Below the pieces are notes generated by a model that was given only the letters and a program-made list of their open reading frames with translations, did not search any database and had not been told where the DNA came from. DNA of 64,000 bases from an uncultured Mycoplasmatota bacterium (GTDB taxonomy: Bacteria > Bacillota_I > Bacilli_A > RF39 > UBA660): the NCBI GenBank assembly GCA_900543675.1, contig UQRY01000001.1, forward strand, positions 24,436 through 88,435, given 5' to 3'. Each line of letters opens with the position of its first letter. Within the stretch, counting starts at the first letter, position 1. Positions 51,516 to 60,786 of the stretch are shown in pieces. Made by a program: the position numbers and the translations under genes.

Positions 51516-53066
51516 CTATTTTATCAAGCATTTATTCTCTTCAGCAATCTCTTCAATTTCCCATTCATATAATCTAGTAGGATTGCCATATTGATCAGTA
51601 ATATCTACTTGCTCTAAAGCAGGAAATTGGGCTAATGTTGACATATCTTCAATAGGATTACCTTCAATACCTAATTGCTCTAAACAAGGTAAATGTTTCA
51701 AAGGTTCAATACTAGTAATTTGATTTTCATTTACACAAAGCCAACTAAGATTAGGAAGTGAAGCTAAAGAAGTAACATCTTCAATCTGATTTTTACCCAA
51801 ACTTAATCCCAGTAAACTCGTTAAATCTTTAATCGGAGAAATATCACTAATCTGATTTTCCTCTAAAGTTAAATGTCTTAACTGCTTTAAATTAGCTAAA
51901 GGAGTAATATCCGTAATTTGATTATCTGTTAAATTCAAAGTTTCTAAATTAACTAAGGAAGAAAGAGCACTAATATCTGAAATATGATTAAACATCGCAC
52001 CAAATTTTTTCAAGTTCTCTAAATTAGCTAATCCTTCTATGTCAGATATTTCATTACTATCTATTTCTAAAATAGTTAAAGAAAATAGGAATTGAATAGG
52101 GGTAATATCTGAAATCTCATTGAAACTTAAATCTAGCTCCTCCAGTTTTCTAAAATTTGAAAGTACTTGAATATCTGAAATTTCATTGAAGCTTAAATCT
52201 AAATAGGTTAAATCTCTTAAATTTCTTAAAGAACAAAGATCAGTAAGGGTATTACCACTTAAGTCTAATTTCTCCAGAGAAGTAAGATGAGATAATCCTT
52301 GGATATCCTGATCATTTAAATTTAATTTTTTTAAAGTCAAAGAAGTTAAAGAGTAAAGACGATCTAATACATCAGTATGTTCAACGAAGCAATCAGAAAA
52401 TAATTCACCTGGATCTCCTCCAGTTAACGATAATTCTTTTAAAGCACTTAAATTGGCCAAGAAAGATAAATCTGTCTTAGAAGAATGAAGGGTAATCGTT
52501 AATTTTTCTAAAGAAGTAAGGTTAGCTAAAACATCATAAAGTTCTTCTTCTTGATTTTGAAACTCTAAACTGAGCGATTTTAAATTAGGTAATTGATTAA
52601 GAAAGGTTAAATCGCAAGGTTCAAGAAGTTGAATCGAGAATTCTTCTAACCCTTGAACGTTAACAAGTACTTTTGAAAGATAATCAAGATCTTTTTTAGA
52701 AAAAGCACTCACACTTTCAAATTGATCACTAAAATCTTTGACTTCGACTCTTTTTAATTCTGGCATTGAAATCAACAAATCACTAATTCTCTGATAAAGT
52801 TCTTCTGTACTCCAATCAGGAAAAGACTCTTTTATTTGACTAAGTTTAGTTGGATGAAGGAAAAAAGATTCTACATTTCCATCAAACAACAGACTTTTTA
52901 ACATTCTTTCTTCTTCTAGCTGTTTTTCTTCTTCTAAATCAAGAACTGTCTCTTCTACTACTTCAGATTCAATTTTAGGTTGATGAGTACATCCTGAAGA
53001 CATTAACGTAATTCCTGTAGCTAACATAAACACACTGAATGAATACTTTAAATTTTTTATATCCAT
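51516..53066 (-). CDS. Internalin-like leucine-rich-repeat lipoprotein
   Basis: This is a 516-residue surface protein. The signal peptide ends in the lipobox LMSSGC (Cys26), followed by a Glu-rich coil (about residues 30-57). The rest is leucine-rich repeats. At least nine consecutive 22-residue repeats of the internalin type are easy to see, each with N-x-I-(S/T)-D-I or N-Q-I; examples are L-D-L-S-F-N-E-I-S-D-I repeated twice in a row. There is no sortase motif or GW domain; the lipid is the anchor. TGGAGGTATAATTT precedes the ATG. It has its own terminator and sits between two acetate kinase genes. Probably an adhesin or host/diet ligand binder. Confidence 0.92.
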   Translation of the reverse strand: MDIKNLKYSFSVFMLATGITLMSSGCTHQPKIESEVVEETVLDLEEEKQLEEERMLKSLLFDGNVESFFLHPTKLSQIKESFPDWSTEELYQRISDLLISMPELKRVEVKDFSDQFESVSAFSKKDLDYLSKVLVNVQGLEEFSIQLLEPCDLTFLNQLPNLKSLSLEFQNQEEELYDVLANLTSLEKLTITLHSSKTDLSFLANLSALKELSLTGGDPGELFSDCFVEHTDVLDRLYSLTSLTLKKLNLNDQDIQGLSHLTSLEKLDLSGNTLTDLCSLRNLRDLTYLDLSFNEISDIQVLSNFRKLEELDLSFNEISDITPIQFLFSLTILEIDSNEISDIEGLANLENLKKFGAMFNHISDISALSSLVNLETLNLTDNQITDITPLANLKQLRHLTLEENQISDISPIKDLTSLLGLSLGKNQIEDVTSLASLPNLSWLCVNENQITSIEPLKHLPCLEQLGIEGNPIEDMSTLAQFPALEQVDITDQYGNPTRLYEWEIEEIAEENKCLIK

Positions 53067-53162
53067 AAATTATACCTCCAAAATAAGTAAAGATAGTATA
53101 TAACACAGAGCAGAGGTGTCAATTTTAAACATAAAAACATGCCCATTAGTAAAATGAAAAAC

Positions 53163-53190
53163 AAAAAAGGCCAACAATTTGGCTTCTTTA
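53163..53190 (-). terminator. Terminator of ackA copy 2
   Basis: On the minus strand GCCAA pairs with TTGGC around ATTG, followed by CTTTTTTG. Confidence 0.7.
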
Positions 53191-53196
53191 GTTATC

Positions 53197-54390
53197 TTAT
53201 CCTTGAGTAAGAGAATAGGTATCTCTAGCGATCATTAATTCTTCATCGGTTGCGACTACATAGACAGGAATCTTGGATTCTGGAGAAGTAATTACACCTT
53301 CGACACCTTTTCTAACAATCGTTTGATTATTCTTTTCTTCATCTAAAATAATACCAAGTGAAGTAAGTTTTTTCAATGTCTCACCACGAATAATCGTATC
53401 ATTTTCACCACCACCAGCAGTAAAGCAAATAGCATCGACTTTTCCATCTAACTTAACGTAATATTTCGCAATATACTCAACAATTTTTTCGGTATACATA
53501 TCAAAAGCAAGTAATACCTTTTCTTCGTTAGCTTCGTATGCACGGTCTAAATCACGCAAATCACTCATTCCAGCAATTGCTTCTAAACCACTTTCTCGGT
53601 TTAACATACTATCTAATTTATCTAAGTTATAACCAGTCTTTTTCATCACGTAAGAAAGCATAGTATAATCAATATCTCCACTACGTGTTCCCATCATGAT
53701 ACCAGCATTTGGCGTAAAGCCCATCGATGTATCAATACATTTTCCTTCTTTTATTGCTGAAATACTAGCTCCATTACCAATATGACAAGTAATTAAATTA
53801 GGATTTTCTTTATTTAAAAGTTCTGCCATTTTTAAAGACACAAACTTATGACTTAATCCATGGAATCCATATTTACGAACATGATACTTGATATACCATT
53901 CATAAGGAACTGGATATAAATAGTTAACTTCCTTCATTGTTTGATGAAAAGCTGTATCAAAACAACCTACTTGTATAGCTGAAGGAATTGCTTTTTGAAA
54001 AGCTTTTACTCCAATCAAATTAGCTGGATTATGAAGTGGTGCCAAATCCGAAATATTTTCAATTTCTTGAATGACACGATCATTCATCACTACACTACTA
54101 GAATATAAATTACCTCCATGAACAATACGATGTCCTACCGCTTCGATCTCATCTAAAGATTGAATTAACCCAGCAGAAACCAATTCTTTTAATAAGACAT
54201 TAACCGCAGTTGTATGATTTTCTAACGGTAAATCTTTTTGAATTTTTTCTTCTCCGATACGAATACTATAATTACTTCCTTCTAAACCAATCCTTTCCAT
54301 CGTCCCTTTCATCAATACCTTCTCTTCAGGCATTTCATAAAGACGAAACTTTAATGTCGAACTACCCGCATTAACTGACAAAATTTTCAT
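53197..54390 (-). CDS. ackA: Acetate kinase, copy 2
   Basis: This is a 397-residue acetate kinase. S-V-N-A-G-S-S-T-L-K-F, H-R-I-V-H-G-G, F-D-T-A-F-H-Q-T-M, K-Y-G-F-H-G-L-S-H and the canonical phosphate loop H-I-G-N-G-A-S are present, so it looks like the standard enzyme. T-P-N-A-G again lacks the usual Glu of T-P-L-E-G, as in copy 1. AAAAGGAGAGATAAT precedes ATG 54390. The two copies share clear overall similarity and the same order of motifs, so they are probably an old tandem duplication separated by the LRR gene. No pta is nearby. Confidence 0.95.
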   Translation of the reverse strand: MKILSVNAGSSTLKFRLYEMPEEKVLMKGTMERIGLEGSNYSIRIGEEKIQKDLPLENHTTAVNVLLKELVSAGLIQSLDEIEAVGHRIVHGGNLYSSSVVMNDRVIQEIENISDLAPLHNPANLIGVKAFQKAIPSAIQVGCFDTAFHQTMKEVNYLYPVPYEWYIKYHVRKYGFHGLSHKFVSLKMAELLNKENPNLITCHIGNGASISAIKEGKCIDTSMGFTPNAGIMMGTRSGDIDYTMLSYVMKKTGYNLDKLDSMLNRESGLEAIAGMSDLRDLDRAYEANEEKVLLAFDMYTEKIVEYIAKYYVKLDGKVDAICFTAGGGENDTIIRGETLKKLTSLGIILDEEKNNQTIVRKGVEGVITSPESKIPVYVVATDEELMIARDTYSLTQG

Positions 54391-54448
54391 ATTATCTCTC
54401 CTTTTACTTATTATACTATTAATAAATTTCAAAAGGCAACAATATTTA

Positions 54449-54480
54449 AAAAAGAAAATACTCCATCTACTTTTGGAGTA
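54449..54480 (-). terminator. Terminator overlapping the end of the YkgJ-like gene
   Basis: On the minus strand TACTCCA pairs with TGGAGTA around 8 nt, followed by TTTTCTTTTTT. Confidence 0.8.
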
Positions 54481-55135
54481 ACTTATTTTTAGCCTGTGTC
54501 ATTCCCAATTCAATCTCTTCTCGATAAGAAGGAATAATCGCATTCAATGTGTCAAAAAGTTCTCGTTCAGCCCGACTGAAACCATCAGTATGCCAAAGTA
54601 ACCTTTCTCCTTTCACAACTGTATGTTGGTAAGCCAAAAGATAAGCTACTTGAATAACATCTTCGCGTAACTTTTCTTCACTACCCATTTTAGTATATAA
54701 ACGAACCAAACGTTCTAACACTTTCTGATAAGGTATCCATTCCTGATAAGCAATTTTATCTGTATAATGATTTTCACATTGAAAGTTTTCTTTAGGAACA
54801 AGCGATAGCCCACCATGAGGACGTTCATGATCAGGAAAAATACAACCATCTTCCTTCAAAGCTGTACAAGTGTTTTTAGCAGAAAACAAGTCAACAACAT
54901 CACGGTCTAAACCACGACTACGAACACATAAATGATACGAAACATTATGTTCAAAAACATCAAATTGGGCAACGATCGAAGCATAGCCACTATCCAATCG
55001 CTCTTTTAAACTAGATAAAGACATGCCTTTAAAATCACTAGGTGAATAACTACATCCTGAGTAAAGACAACACTTACCACCACAAGCTTTACACAAATCA
55101 TGATTAATATATAAACTTTTTTCATCGATTTTCAT
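54467..55135 (-). CDS. YkgJ-type Cys-cluster (Zn/Fe-binding) protein
   Basis: This is a 222-residue soluble protein. The N-terminal C-K-A-C-G-G-K-C-C-L-Y-S-G-C is the Cys cluster of the YkgJ/PF03692-like family; further Cys lie in the middle (L-C-V-R-S-R, N-T-C-T-A-L, D-G-C-I-F) and in F-Q-C-E-N. Members bind zinc or Fe-S and some, such as FliB, methylate lysines, but no methyltransferase part is seen here. The C-terminal half is helical. GGAAGTAGATATTA precedes the ATG. Located between ackA and the SASP gene; its function is not known. Confidence 0.75.
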   Translation of the reverse strand: MKIDEKSLYINHDLCKACGGKCCLYSGCSYSPSDFKGMSLSSLKERLDSGYASIVAQFDVFEHNVSYHLCVRSRGLDRDVVDLFSAKNTCTALKEDGCIFPDHERPHGGLSLVPKENFQCENHYTDKIAYQEWIPYQKVLERLVRLYTKMGSEEKLREDVIQVAYLLAYQHTVVKGERLLWHTDGFSRAERELFDTLNAIIPSYREEIELGMTQAKNKLLQK

Positions 55136-55202
55136 TAATATCTACTTCCATTTCTAAGATATTATTGTATGAAAAACAGAAAAAAAGTCAATAAAACAAT
55201 AC

Positions 55203-55231
55203 AAAAAGATAGGTATCTCAACCTATCTTTT
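55203..55231 (-). terminator. Terminator of the SASP gene
   Basis: On the minus strand AAAAGATAGG pairs with CCTATCTTTT around an 8-nt loop with a T-run. Confidence 0.9.
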
Positions 55232-55249
55232 AAGCTATCCTTAAATTAC

Positions 55250-55459
55250 TTATTTATTTTGGTAGCTTCCACTAACTTGATTTAATCCGTTTTGAACTAA
55301 ACGTCTAGTAATTTCACCACCAACTGAACCGTTAGCACGTGAAGTAGCATCTGGTCCTAAATTAACACCGAATTCGTTAGCGATTTCGTATTTCATCTTA
55401 TCGATTGCTTGTTTAGCACCAGGAACTCTCATCTTCATTGAAGAACTTGTGTTATTCAT
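55250..55459 (-). CDS. Small acid-soluble spore protein, alpha/beta type
   Basis: This 69-residue SASP coats and protects DNA in the dormant spore. The diagnostic segments are [11 protein letters not shown], which contains the germination protease site between Ala and Asn, and [12 protein letters not shown] near the C-terminus. AGGAGGTGAAACAAA precedes the ATG. A sigma-G-like promoter lies at 55484-55512. It is next to thiI, as sspA is in B. subtilis, which supports vertical inheritance. Confidence 0.97.
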   Translation of the reverse strand: MNNTSSSMKMRVPGAKQAIDKMKYEIANEFGVNLGPDATSRANGSVGGEITRRLVQNGLNQVSGSYQNK

Positions 55460-55483
55460 TTTGTTTCACCTCCTATACATTTA

Positions 55484-55512
55484 TAGAATGTGAGAAATGA
55501 ATAAAATCATAC
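55484..55512 (-). promoter_or_regulatory. Sigma-G-like promoter of the SASP gene
   Basis: On the minus strand GTATG, 17 nt and CATTCTA match the forespore sigma-G consensus (GHATR, 17-18 nt, CATNNTA). This fits SASP expression in the forespore. Confidence 0.65.
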
Positions 55513-55543
55513 ATAAAATAAATTGGAAATTTTTTACTTTTTT

Positions 55544-56737
55544 TTATAATAGAGAATCAAATGATTCATTTTCTATCTTTTCTTCAGCCGTTATAGAAAT
55601 CGTAATTACTTGATCAACAATTTCATCGATTAATTTTTCATAATCAAAATTAGCTTCATTTTTTAAACATTCTTCTAAACGGGGATGAATAACTGGATGT
55701 TTAGGAACAAAGATCGTACAACAATCTTCATAAGGTAAAATACTAATATCATAAGTATCTATTTTTTTGGCAAGTTCGATAATCTCTAACTTATCTAAGC
55801 ACGCGACTGGCCGAATAACTGGCATATTCGTTACACTGTTAATCACTTGCATACTCGTTAACGTTTGAGAAGCAACTTGACCAATACTTTCTCCATTCAC
55901 TATCGCTAAAGCTTTATATTTTTTAGCTAAACGTTCCATAATACGATACATCATTCGCCGCATAATCGTAATTCCATAATCTTTATCACATTTTTTATAA
56001 ATTTCTTCTTGAATTTTCGTAAAAGGAACAATGTGTAGGCGAATATGATCAGTATATTGACATAATTTCTTTGATAAAGAAATTACTTTATTTCTAGCTT
56101 CCAAACTTGTATGAGGAAGTGCTTCAAAATAAACCGCATCAAGTCTTACCCCGCGTTTTAGCGCTAAATATCCCGCAACTGGAGAATCGATTCCTCCACT
56201 TAACATTAAAAGTGCTCTAGGTTGAGTACCAACGGGATATCCACCTAATCCATAATATACTTTAGAGTAAACATAGGTATATTCCTTTAATATTTCCACA
56301 CATAATGTAGTATCTGGATGATGAACATCTACGGTTAAATCAGAACGATTTTTTAATAAAAAACCACCAAGTTGACGACTAAACTCTGTACTAGGAATAG
56401 GAAATGATTTTTCACTACGTTTAGTTTCTACTTTAAAGCTACCATGAATCCCATCAAGAGCTAATAAACAAGTACTTTGAATTTTAGAAATATCTGTTTC
56501 TACTTGATACGCAACTTGATAAGTATGAATACCAAAAATTTGATTAATATTAGCCAAAATCGTTTCTAAATCTTCATCACGAAAATGAATATACATTCTA
56601 GAAATATCCCGACTAATTTTAACTGGCATATTTTTTAATTTTTTTTGAATATTCTGATATAAAGTGTTAATAAAAAATTTACGATTTCCTTTTTTAGTTG
56701 TTAACTCTCCATACTTGATTAATATAACTCTATCCAT
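55544..56737 (-). CDS. thiI: tRNA 4-thiouridine synthetase ThiI
   Basis: This is a 397-residue enzyme that adenylates U8 of tRNA and inserts sulfur to make s4U; it can also serve thiamine synthesis. The N-terminal ferredoxin-like and THUMP domains (about 1-165) precede the PP-loop L-L-M-L-S-G-G-I-D-S-P-V-A-G. The C-terminal rhodanese domain of enterobacterial ThiI is absent, as is usual in Bacilli, and C-C-T-I-F-V-P-K-H-P-V is the conserved Cys region. GTGGGGAAAATA precedes ATG 56737. The gene follows its cysteine desulfurase by 33 nt, the conserved nifZ-thiI pair. Confidence 0.96.
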   Translation of the reverse strand: MDRVILIKYGELTTKKGNRKFFINTLYQNIQKKLKNMPVKISRDISRMYIHFRDEDLETILANINQIFGIHTYQVAYQVETDISKIQSTCLLALDGIHGSFKVETKRSEKSFPIPSTEFSRQLGGFLLKNRSDLTVDVHHPDTTLCVEILKEYTYVYSKVYYGLGGYPVGTQPRALLMLSGGIDSPVAGYLALKRGVRLDAVYFEALPHTSLEARNKVISLSKKLCQYTDHIRLHIVPFTKIQEEIYKKCDKDYGITIMRRMMYRIMERLAKKYKALAIVNGESIGQVASQTLTSMQVINSVTNMPVIRPVACLDKLEIIELAKKIDTYDISILPYEDCCTIFVPKHPVIHPRLEECLKNEANFDYEKLIDEIVDQVITISITAEEKIENESFDSLL

Positions 56738-56770
56738 TATTTTCCCCACTTTCTAATTATTTTATTGATA

Positions 56771-57892
56771 TTAAAAATTTAATTTTTGTATACATTCTTT
56801 TAATGAACGAATGAAATAATGAATTTCTTCTTCTGTTGTCAAATAACTGATACTGACTCGAAGAGAATGATTACTTATTAATGAATCTTTTCCTAAAGCA
56901 ACTAATGGTAAAGAAGCACCACTATCTTTAGAACAAGCTGTTTTCGTAGAAATATAAATATCCTTTTCTTCTAAGGCATGTAACATGGTTTCTGGTTTAA
57001 CTCCAGGTACACTAATATTTACGATATGAGGAATTGTTTTCTCTCCACTATTAAGGATAACACCATCGATTTTTTCCAATTCTTTTTTTAAAAGACCACT
57101 AAGTTTTTCGACATGACGATATTTCTCATCAAAATCCGTTAAAATTAATCGAAGTGCTTTACTACAACTGACGATAAGTGGTAAAGCTGGAGTACCACTT
57201 CGATAATTAGATTGACTCTTTCCTCCAAAAATAAGTGGTTCCAACTCGATATTATTCTTTTTAATCAAACATCCAATTCCTTTTAAACCAAAAAATTTAT
57301 GGGCACTAAAACTATAAAGATCAACATGTTCTAAAGAAACAGGAATTTTACCAACCGCCTGAGTTCCATCAACATGAAAAATCGTGGTAGGAAAATTTGT
57401 CAAAAAACGTCCTATCTTGTCGATATCTTGACAGATTCCCAGTTCACTGTTAACATGACAAATACTGACAAGGACCGTATCTTTAGTCACCATCTTTTTC
57501 AATGCTTCAAAATTGATCAAACCTGAATCTAAAAGAGGAACATAGTCAATAACATATCCACATTTTTCTAAGTAAGATATACATTCCAAAACACTAGAAT
57601 GTTCTAATTTAGTAGTGATGATATGTTTACCCCGATTAGGATATTTACGAATAACACCCTGTAAAGCTAAGTTATTGGCTTCGCTTGCCCCACTTGTAAA
57701 AATCACTTCTGACTCCTTGACATGAAGTAACTCTGCAACTTGCCTAGTAGAGGCATCCATTAACTTTTTTGATTCTACTCCTAAACGATGAAGAGAGTTC
57801 GCATTACCAGGAAATTTTAAACATACTTTTGAAAAAGAATCCAACACTTCTTCATTAACTGGCGTTGTCGCACTATAATCCAAATATACCAT
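56771..57892 (-). CDS. nifZ: Cysteine desulfurase, NifS/IscS type (ThiI partner)
   Basis: This is a 373-residue PLP enzyme. V-Y-L-D-Y-S-A-T-T-P-V begins the protein; H-S-S-V-L, H-V-N-S-E-L-G, the PLP Lys in F-S-A-H-K-F-F-G and the active-site Cys in T-K-T-A-C-S follow. It delivers persulfide sulfur to ThiI in B. subtilis and probably here. This is class I (IscS-like), unlike the SufS at 21785-22978. GGAAGTGATTTT precedes the ATG. In B. subtilis ezrA, nifZ and thiI are contiguous; here a methyltransferase and two unknown genes lie between ezrA and nifZ. Confidence 0.94.
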   Translation of the reverse strand: MVYLDYSATTPVNEEVLDSFSKVCLKFPGNANSLHRLGVESKKLMDASTRQVAELLHVKESEVIFTSGASEANNLALQGVIRKYPNRGKHIITTKLEHSSVLECISYLEKCGYVIDYVPLLDSGLINFEALKKMVTKDTVLVSICHVNSELGICQDIDKIGRFLTNFPTTIFHVDGTQAVGKIPVSLEHVDLYSFSAHKFFGLKGIGCLIKKNNIELEPLIFGGKSQSNYRSGTPALPLIVSCSKALRLILTDFDEKYRHVEKLSGLLKKELEKIDGVILNSGEKTIPHIVNISVPGVKPETMLHALEEKDIYISTKTACSKDSGASLPLVALGKDSLISNHSLRVSISYLTTEEEIHYFIRSLKECIQKLNF

Positions 57893-58159
57893 AAAATCAC
57901 TTCCCTACGAATAAATGACGCACCTATTATAGCACAAAAAATAACGTTTAGTAAATGAAAAAGTGCCTATAATACCAGACACTCTTCCTAATATAAAATA
58001 TAACCATCTACCAAATAATAACATATCCCTGCTTATGAGAATTTTACCCACACTCCTGAATTTTATCCCCATAATTTACGAATAAAAGATAGGAATTATA
58101 AATCATCAAAAATTTCATCAATTCAAAAAGAAATTTTTTCCAATAAATCAAAACTTTTC

Positions 58160-58681
58160 TTATTTCTTTTTACAATAAGGCGTAATACGAACTGGTACTT
58201 GATCACCGAATCGATAAAAAACATGGCTAAAAGGTTGAATATAATGAGGAGCAGTCTCATCAAATAATTCAGTCTGATTTAAACCATATTGTCCCAAATA
58301 GTCTAACCAATCATCATTATTATCAAATTGAGAAACAGATGCTGAATGACAAGCATAAGTAACACAAGGAATTAAAAATAAGCCCTTACCAGAGTTTTGA
58401 AATTGTCGAATAATGATCTCATGAATATCACATGGATGTATCGCAATACCTAAATCATACTCAGAGATATCTGTACTTTCATCAAAGGGATTTAAATCTT
58501 GTTCATATGGCGCATATCGATCAATCACAAGCTCTGGATCCATTGCGGTCACTTGATACCCCTTATGAGCCAACAATCGAGAAAGTCGCCCACTACCTGC
58601 CGCTATTTCTAATACCTTAGGATAAACAGATACTGGATAATGACGAATCACAAATTCTAAAACTTGATTAATTGGATTCAT
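58160..58681 (-). CDS. Class I SAM-dependent methyltransferase-like protein
   Basis: This is a 173-residue protein. The first motif V-L-E-I-A-A-G-S-G-R-L-S (motif I) and the acidic end of strand 2 (V-T-A-M-D-P-E) fit the SAM-binding fold. D-L-G-I-A-I-H-P-C-D matches motif IV positions. It is shorter than usual and lacks some of the C-terminal strands. No substrate can be inferred; nearby genes are nifZ and an unknown plus-strand gene. GGAGGGGTAGA precedes the ATG. Confidence 0.78.
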   Translation of the reverse strand: MNPINQVLEFVIRHYPVSVYPKVLEIAAGSGRLSRLLAHKGYQVTAMDPELVIDRYAPYEQDLNPFDESTDISEYDLGIAIHPCDIHEIIIRQFQNSGKGLFLIPCVTYACHSASVSQFDNNDDWLDYLGQYGLNQTELFDETAPHYIQPFSHVFYRFGDQVPVRITPYCKKK

Positions 58682-58798
58682 TCTACCCCTCCTTTTTAAT
58701 GGCTAGTATTATACCACAACTAAACTAATAAAACAAAATAAACTCAGACATCTTGCTCATAGATATAACCTATCATATAATAATAATTGGTGATAAAG

Positions 58799-60313
58799 AT
58801 GAAAAACGAGAAAAAAATGAGTGACTTTTTTACAGGAATCGAGGCAGTATTTAATCCTAGTTTATCCTACTTAGGACATTACCCAGTCAGTGTTCAACAA
58901 CTAGAATGCTGCTCAAAAATAGAAAACAATAAAAACCTAGTTAGTGAATATTTAAAAAGAAAATATCTAACCAATATTCAAGAACTTGTACCTGTTGAAC
59001 TTTACAACGTCCAACTAATATCCGATGAAAATATCGATACTAATGAAGGACGAGTATTAAAAATTTGGCTAGAAACGATAACCGAACAAGTCTGCCTTGA
59101 TCTAACAGGAGACAAACCCGATATCCCAGAAGATGTTTATCGAACCAATACTCAAAAACAACCACTAAAAGCCTATTTAAAAAATTATAAACTAGCGATC
59201 TCTTCTTTACTAAAAAACGAAAATAATCCTGAACTAGATAAATATAAACAAAATCTAAAAAACTTATTTGCCGCTTATCTAGGTAGTAATTCCAAAAATA
59301 ATCAATACAGCCAGGATCAACTTTTCACTGCCTTTTTAGAAAAAATAAAACAAAAAATAAGTGGTTTCTTAGTATGGTATGATCAATTAATCGAAATAAG
59401 TAAAAAGCCAATCAATTTAAAAGAATTAGAACAGTGTCTTGATTTAGAAAAATTTTATTTTATGATGGCAAAACATCTACTAGAAATAAATAAATTCATG
59501 GAAAAAGATATTGACGGCCTCCATAATTCTTTTATCTTTGTTGATCTTTACATGTCAAAATTAATCGAACTAAAAAAGGAAACTAACTATAACATGAGTA
59601 TAACGATGCCTCTATTTAATGGTACGATGACTAAAGTAACTACGGATAGCTTAATTCAAGAATATATCGAGTTAAAAAATAGGCATCCTGAATTTCAAAC
59701 CATTTTTATAAGAGAAAAACAAGGCGTTAACTATCGAGATTTAGAGGTATCAAAAACTATACTTGCCCAACTTGAAGAAGAACAAAATGCCAAAAAACTA
59801 GCTGTTTCTTGGAAACTATTTAAAAAGGGAGAACAAGAAAATAAAGAAGGAAACACTAATACTATCGTCACACATATCAAGAAAGAAGAAAAAACAATCG
59901 ATCAAAAGAATGCCGAACTTAGAGAACGTTTAAACTTCTTTGAATCATCTCCATACTTATATCAGATCGAAGGAATTAACCATTTTGAAGGTTATCTTGG
60001 CTATATCTATCCCAATAACCTAGTCATTTTTGAACGCTTTTATCAAAATTTAACTACTTTTGAATTAGCAGATAATCATGCGACTTATATCATGAATCTC
60101 AATAACTTTATTGAAATGTCTAAACTATCTAGATTAGAAATTATAAAATACATTAAAGAAGGAAATCGTGATGTTTCTAGAAAATATCATACTAGTAGTT
60201 GGAAAAAGAAAATGACAGCAGTAATCGAAGGAAAAGGATATGATATAGACACAATACAAACAATTGATGAACTAATTCAAAATCATCAATTAGAAAAAAG
60301 AGGGAGAAAATAA
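58799..60313 (+). CDS. Unknown helical protein (504 aa), first of a two-gene operon
   Basis: This is a soluble, largely alpha-helical Lys/Glu/Asn-rich protein without signal peptide, membrane helix or recognisable catalytic motif. Starting from ATG 58799 (GGTGATAAAG upstream) it has three apparent parts: a helical N-terminal half (1-260), a Lys/Glu coiled segment near 330-375, and a C-terminal 115 residues with a mixed region beginning F-F-E-S-S-P-Y-L-Y-Q. The next gene starts on the last base of its stop codon. It is divergent from the methyltransferase gene, 118 nt apart. I do not recognise it. A cytosolic structural or spore-assembly role cannot be excluded. Confidence 0.75.
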   Translation: MKNEKKMSDFFTGIEAVFNPSLSYLGHYPVSVQQLECCSKIENNKNLVSEYLKRKYLTNIQELVPVELYNVQLISDENIDTNEGRVLKIWLETITEQVCLDLTGDKPDIPEDVYRTNTQKQPLKAYLKNYKLAISSLLKNENNPELDKYKQNLKNLFAAYLGSNSKNNQYSQDQLFTAFLEKIKQKISGFLVWYDQLIEISKKPINLKELEQCLDLEKFYFMMAKHLLEINKFMEKDIDGLHNSFIFVDLYMSKLIELKKETNYNMSITMPLFNGTMTKVTTDSLIQEYIELKNRHPEFQTIFIREKQGVNYRDLEVSKTILAQLEEEQNAKKLAVSWKLFKKGEQENKEGNTNTIVTHIKKEEKTIDQKNAELRERLNFFESSPYLYQIEGINHFEGYLGYIYPNNLVIFERFYQNLTTFELADNHATYIMNLNNFIEMSKLSRLEIIKYIKEGNRDVSRKYHTSSWKKKMTAVIEGKGYDIDTIQTIDELIQNHQLEKRGRK

Positions 60314-60756
60314 TGAATGAATTAATCAATCAAATAATAGAAGAACAAGAAACCATAGAACAATTAATTCACATAGATAACCAAATCATGAATAGTTCTA
60401 TCGACTATCCAACTTTTTTAAAACAAAGTATCGAAATAATCAATAGTCATAACAACATCACACCAAATACAAATAAACCTCTATTATGGATAACAGATGG
60501 CGAACCTCTCCTCACTTTAGCGATTCTAAATAATGGGACCAAGCAACAAACCACTATTTTTGTCAATCACCATTATCTAGCTTTAAATAAATGGTTAATC
60601 ACCAGATATGTTGAATTAACCAATCATACAAATTACTATATTGATTTTTCTTTAAATTATAACCACTATATAAAAAATAAAAACGACTATGAAATAATTC
60701 CATTAGGAGAAAATACCTTTAAAGAGGAAGTCTTAAATGACTTTAAAGACGAATAA
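60313..60756 (+). CDS. Unknown protein coupled to the 504-aa gene (147 aa)
   Basis: The ATG overlaps the TAA of the previous gene by one base (TAATG), so it is translationally coupled. The 147-residue product is Asn/Ile-rich and soluble: an N-terminal helix (about residues 1-35), then alternating beta strands with L-L-W-I-T-D-G-E-P and T-I-F-V-N-H-H. No family is recognised. The pair has its own terminator and is probably an orphan operon specific to the lineage. Confidence 0.7.
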   Translation: MNELINQIIEEQETIEQLIHIDNQIMNSSIDYPTFLKQSIEIINSHNNITPNTNKPLLWITDGEPLLTLAILNNGTKQQTTIFVNHHYLALNKWLITRYVELTNHTNYYIDFSLNYNHYIKNKNDYEIIPLGENTFKEEVLNDFKDE

Positions 60757-60785
60757 AACGGATTTTGAACAAACCCGTTTTTATT
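60755..60785. terminator. Terminator between the unknown pair and ezrA
   Basis: AAACGG pairs with CCGTTT around a 13-nt loop, followed by TTATTTTT on the plus strand. It lies between convergent genes and may serve both. Confidence 0.75.
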
Positions 60786-60786
60786 T

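Noticed and set aside
51770..52260. Tandem DNA repeats possibly of CRISPR or satellite type
   Set aside because: The repetition (about 66 nt) is the coding signature of 22-residue LRR units within one open frame.
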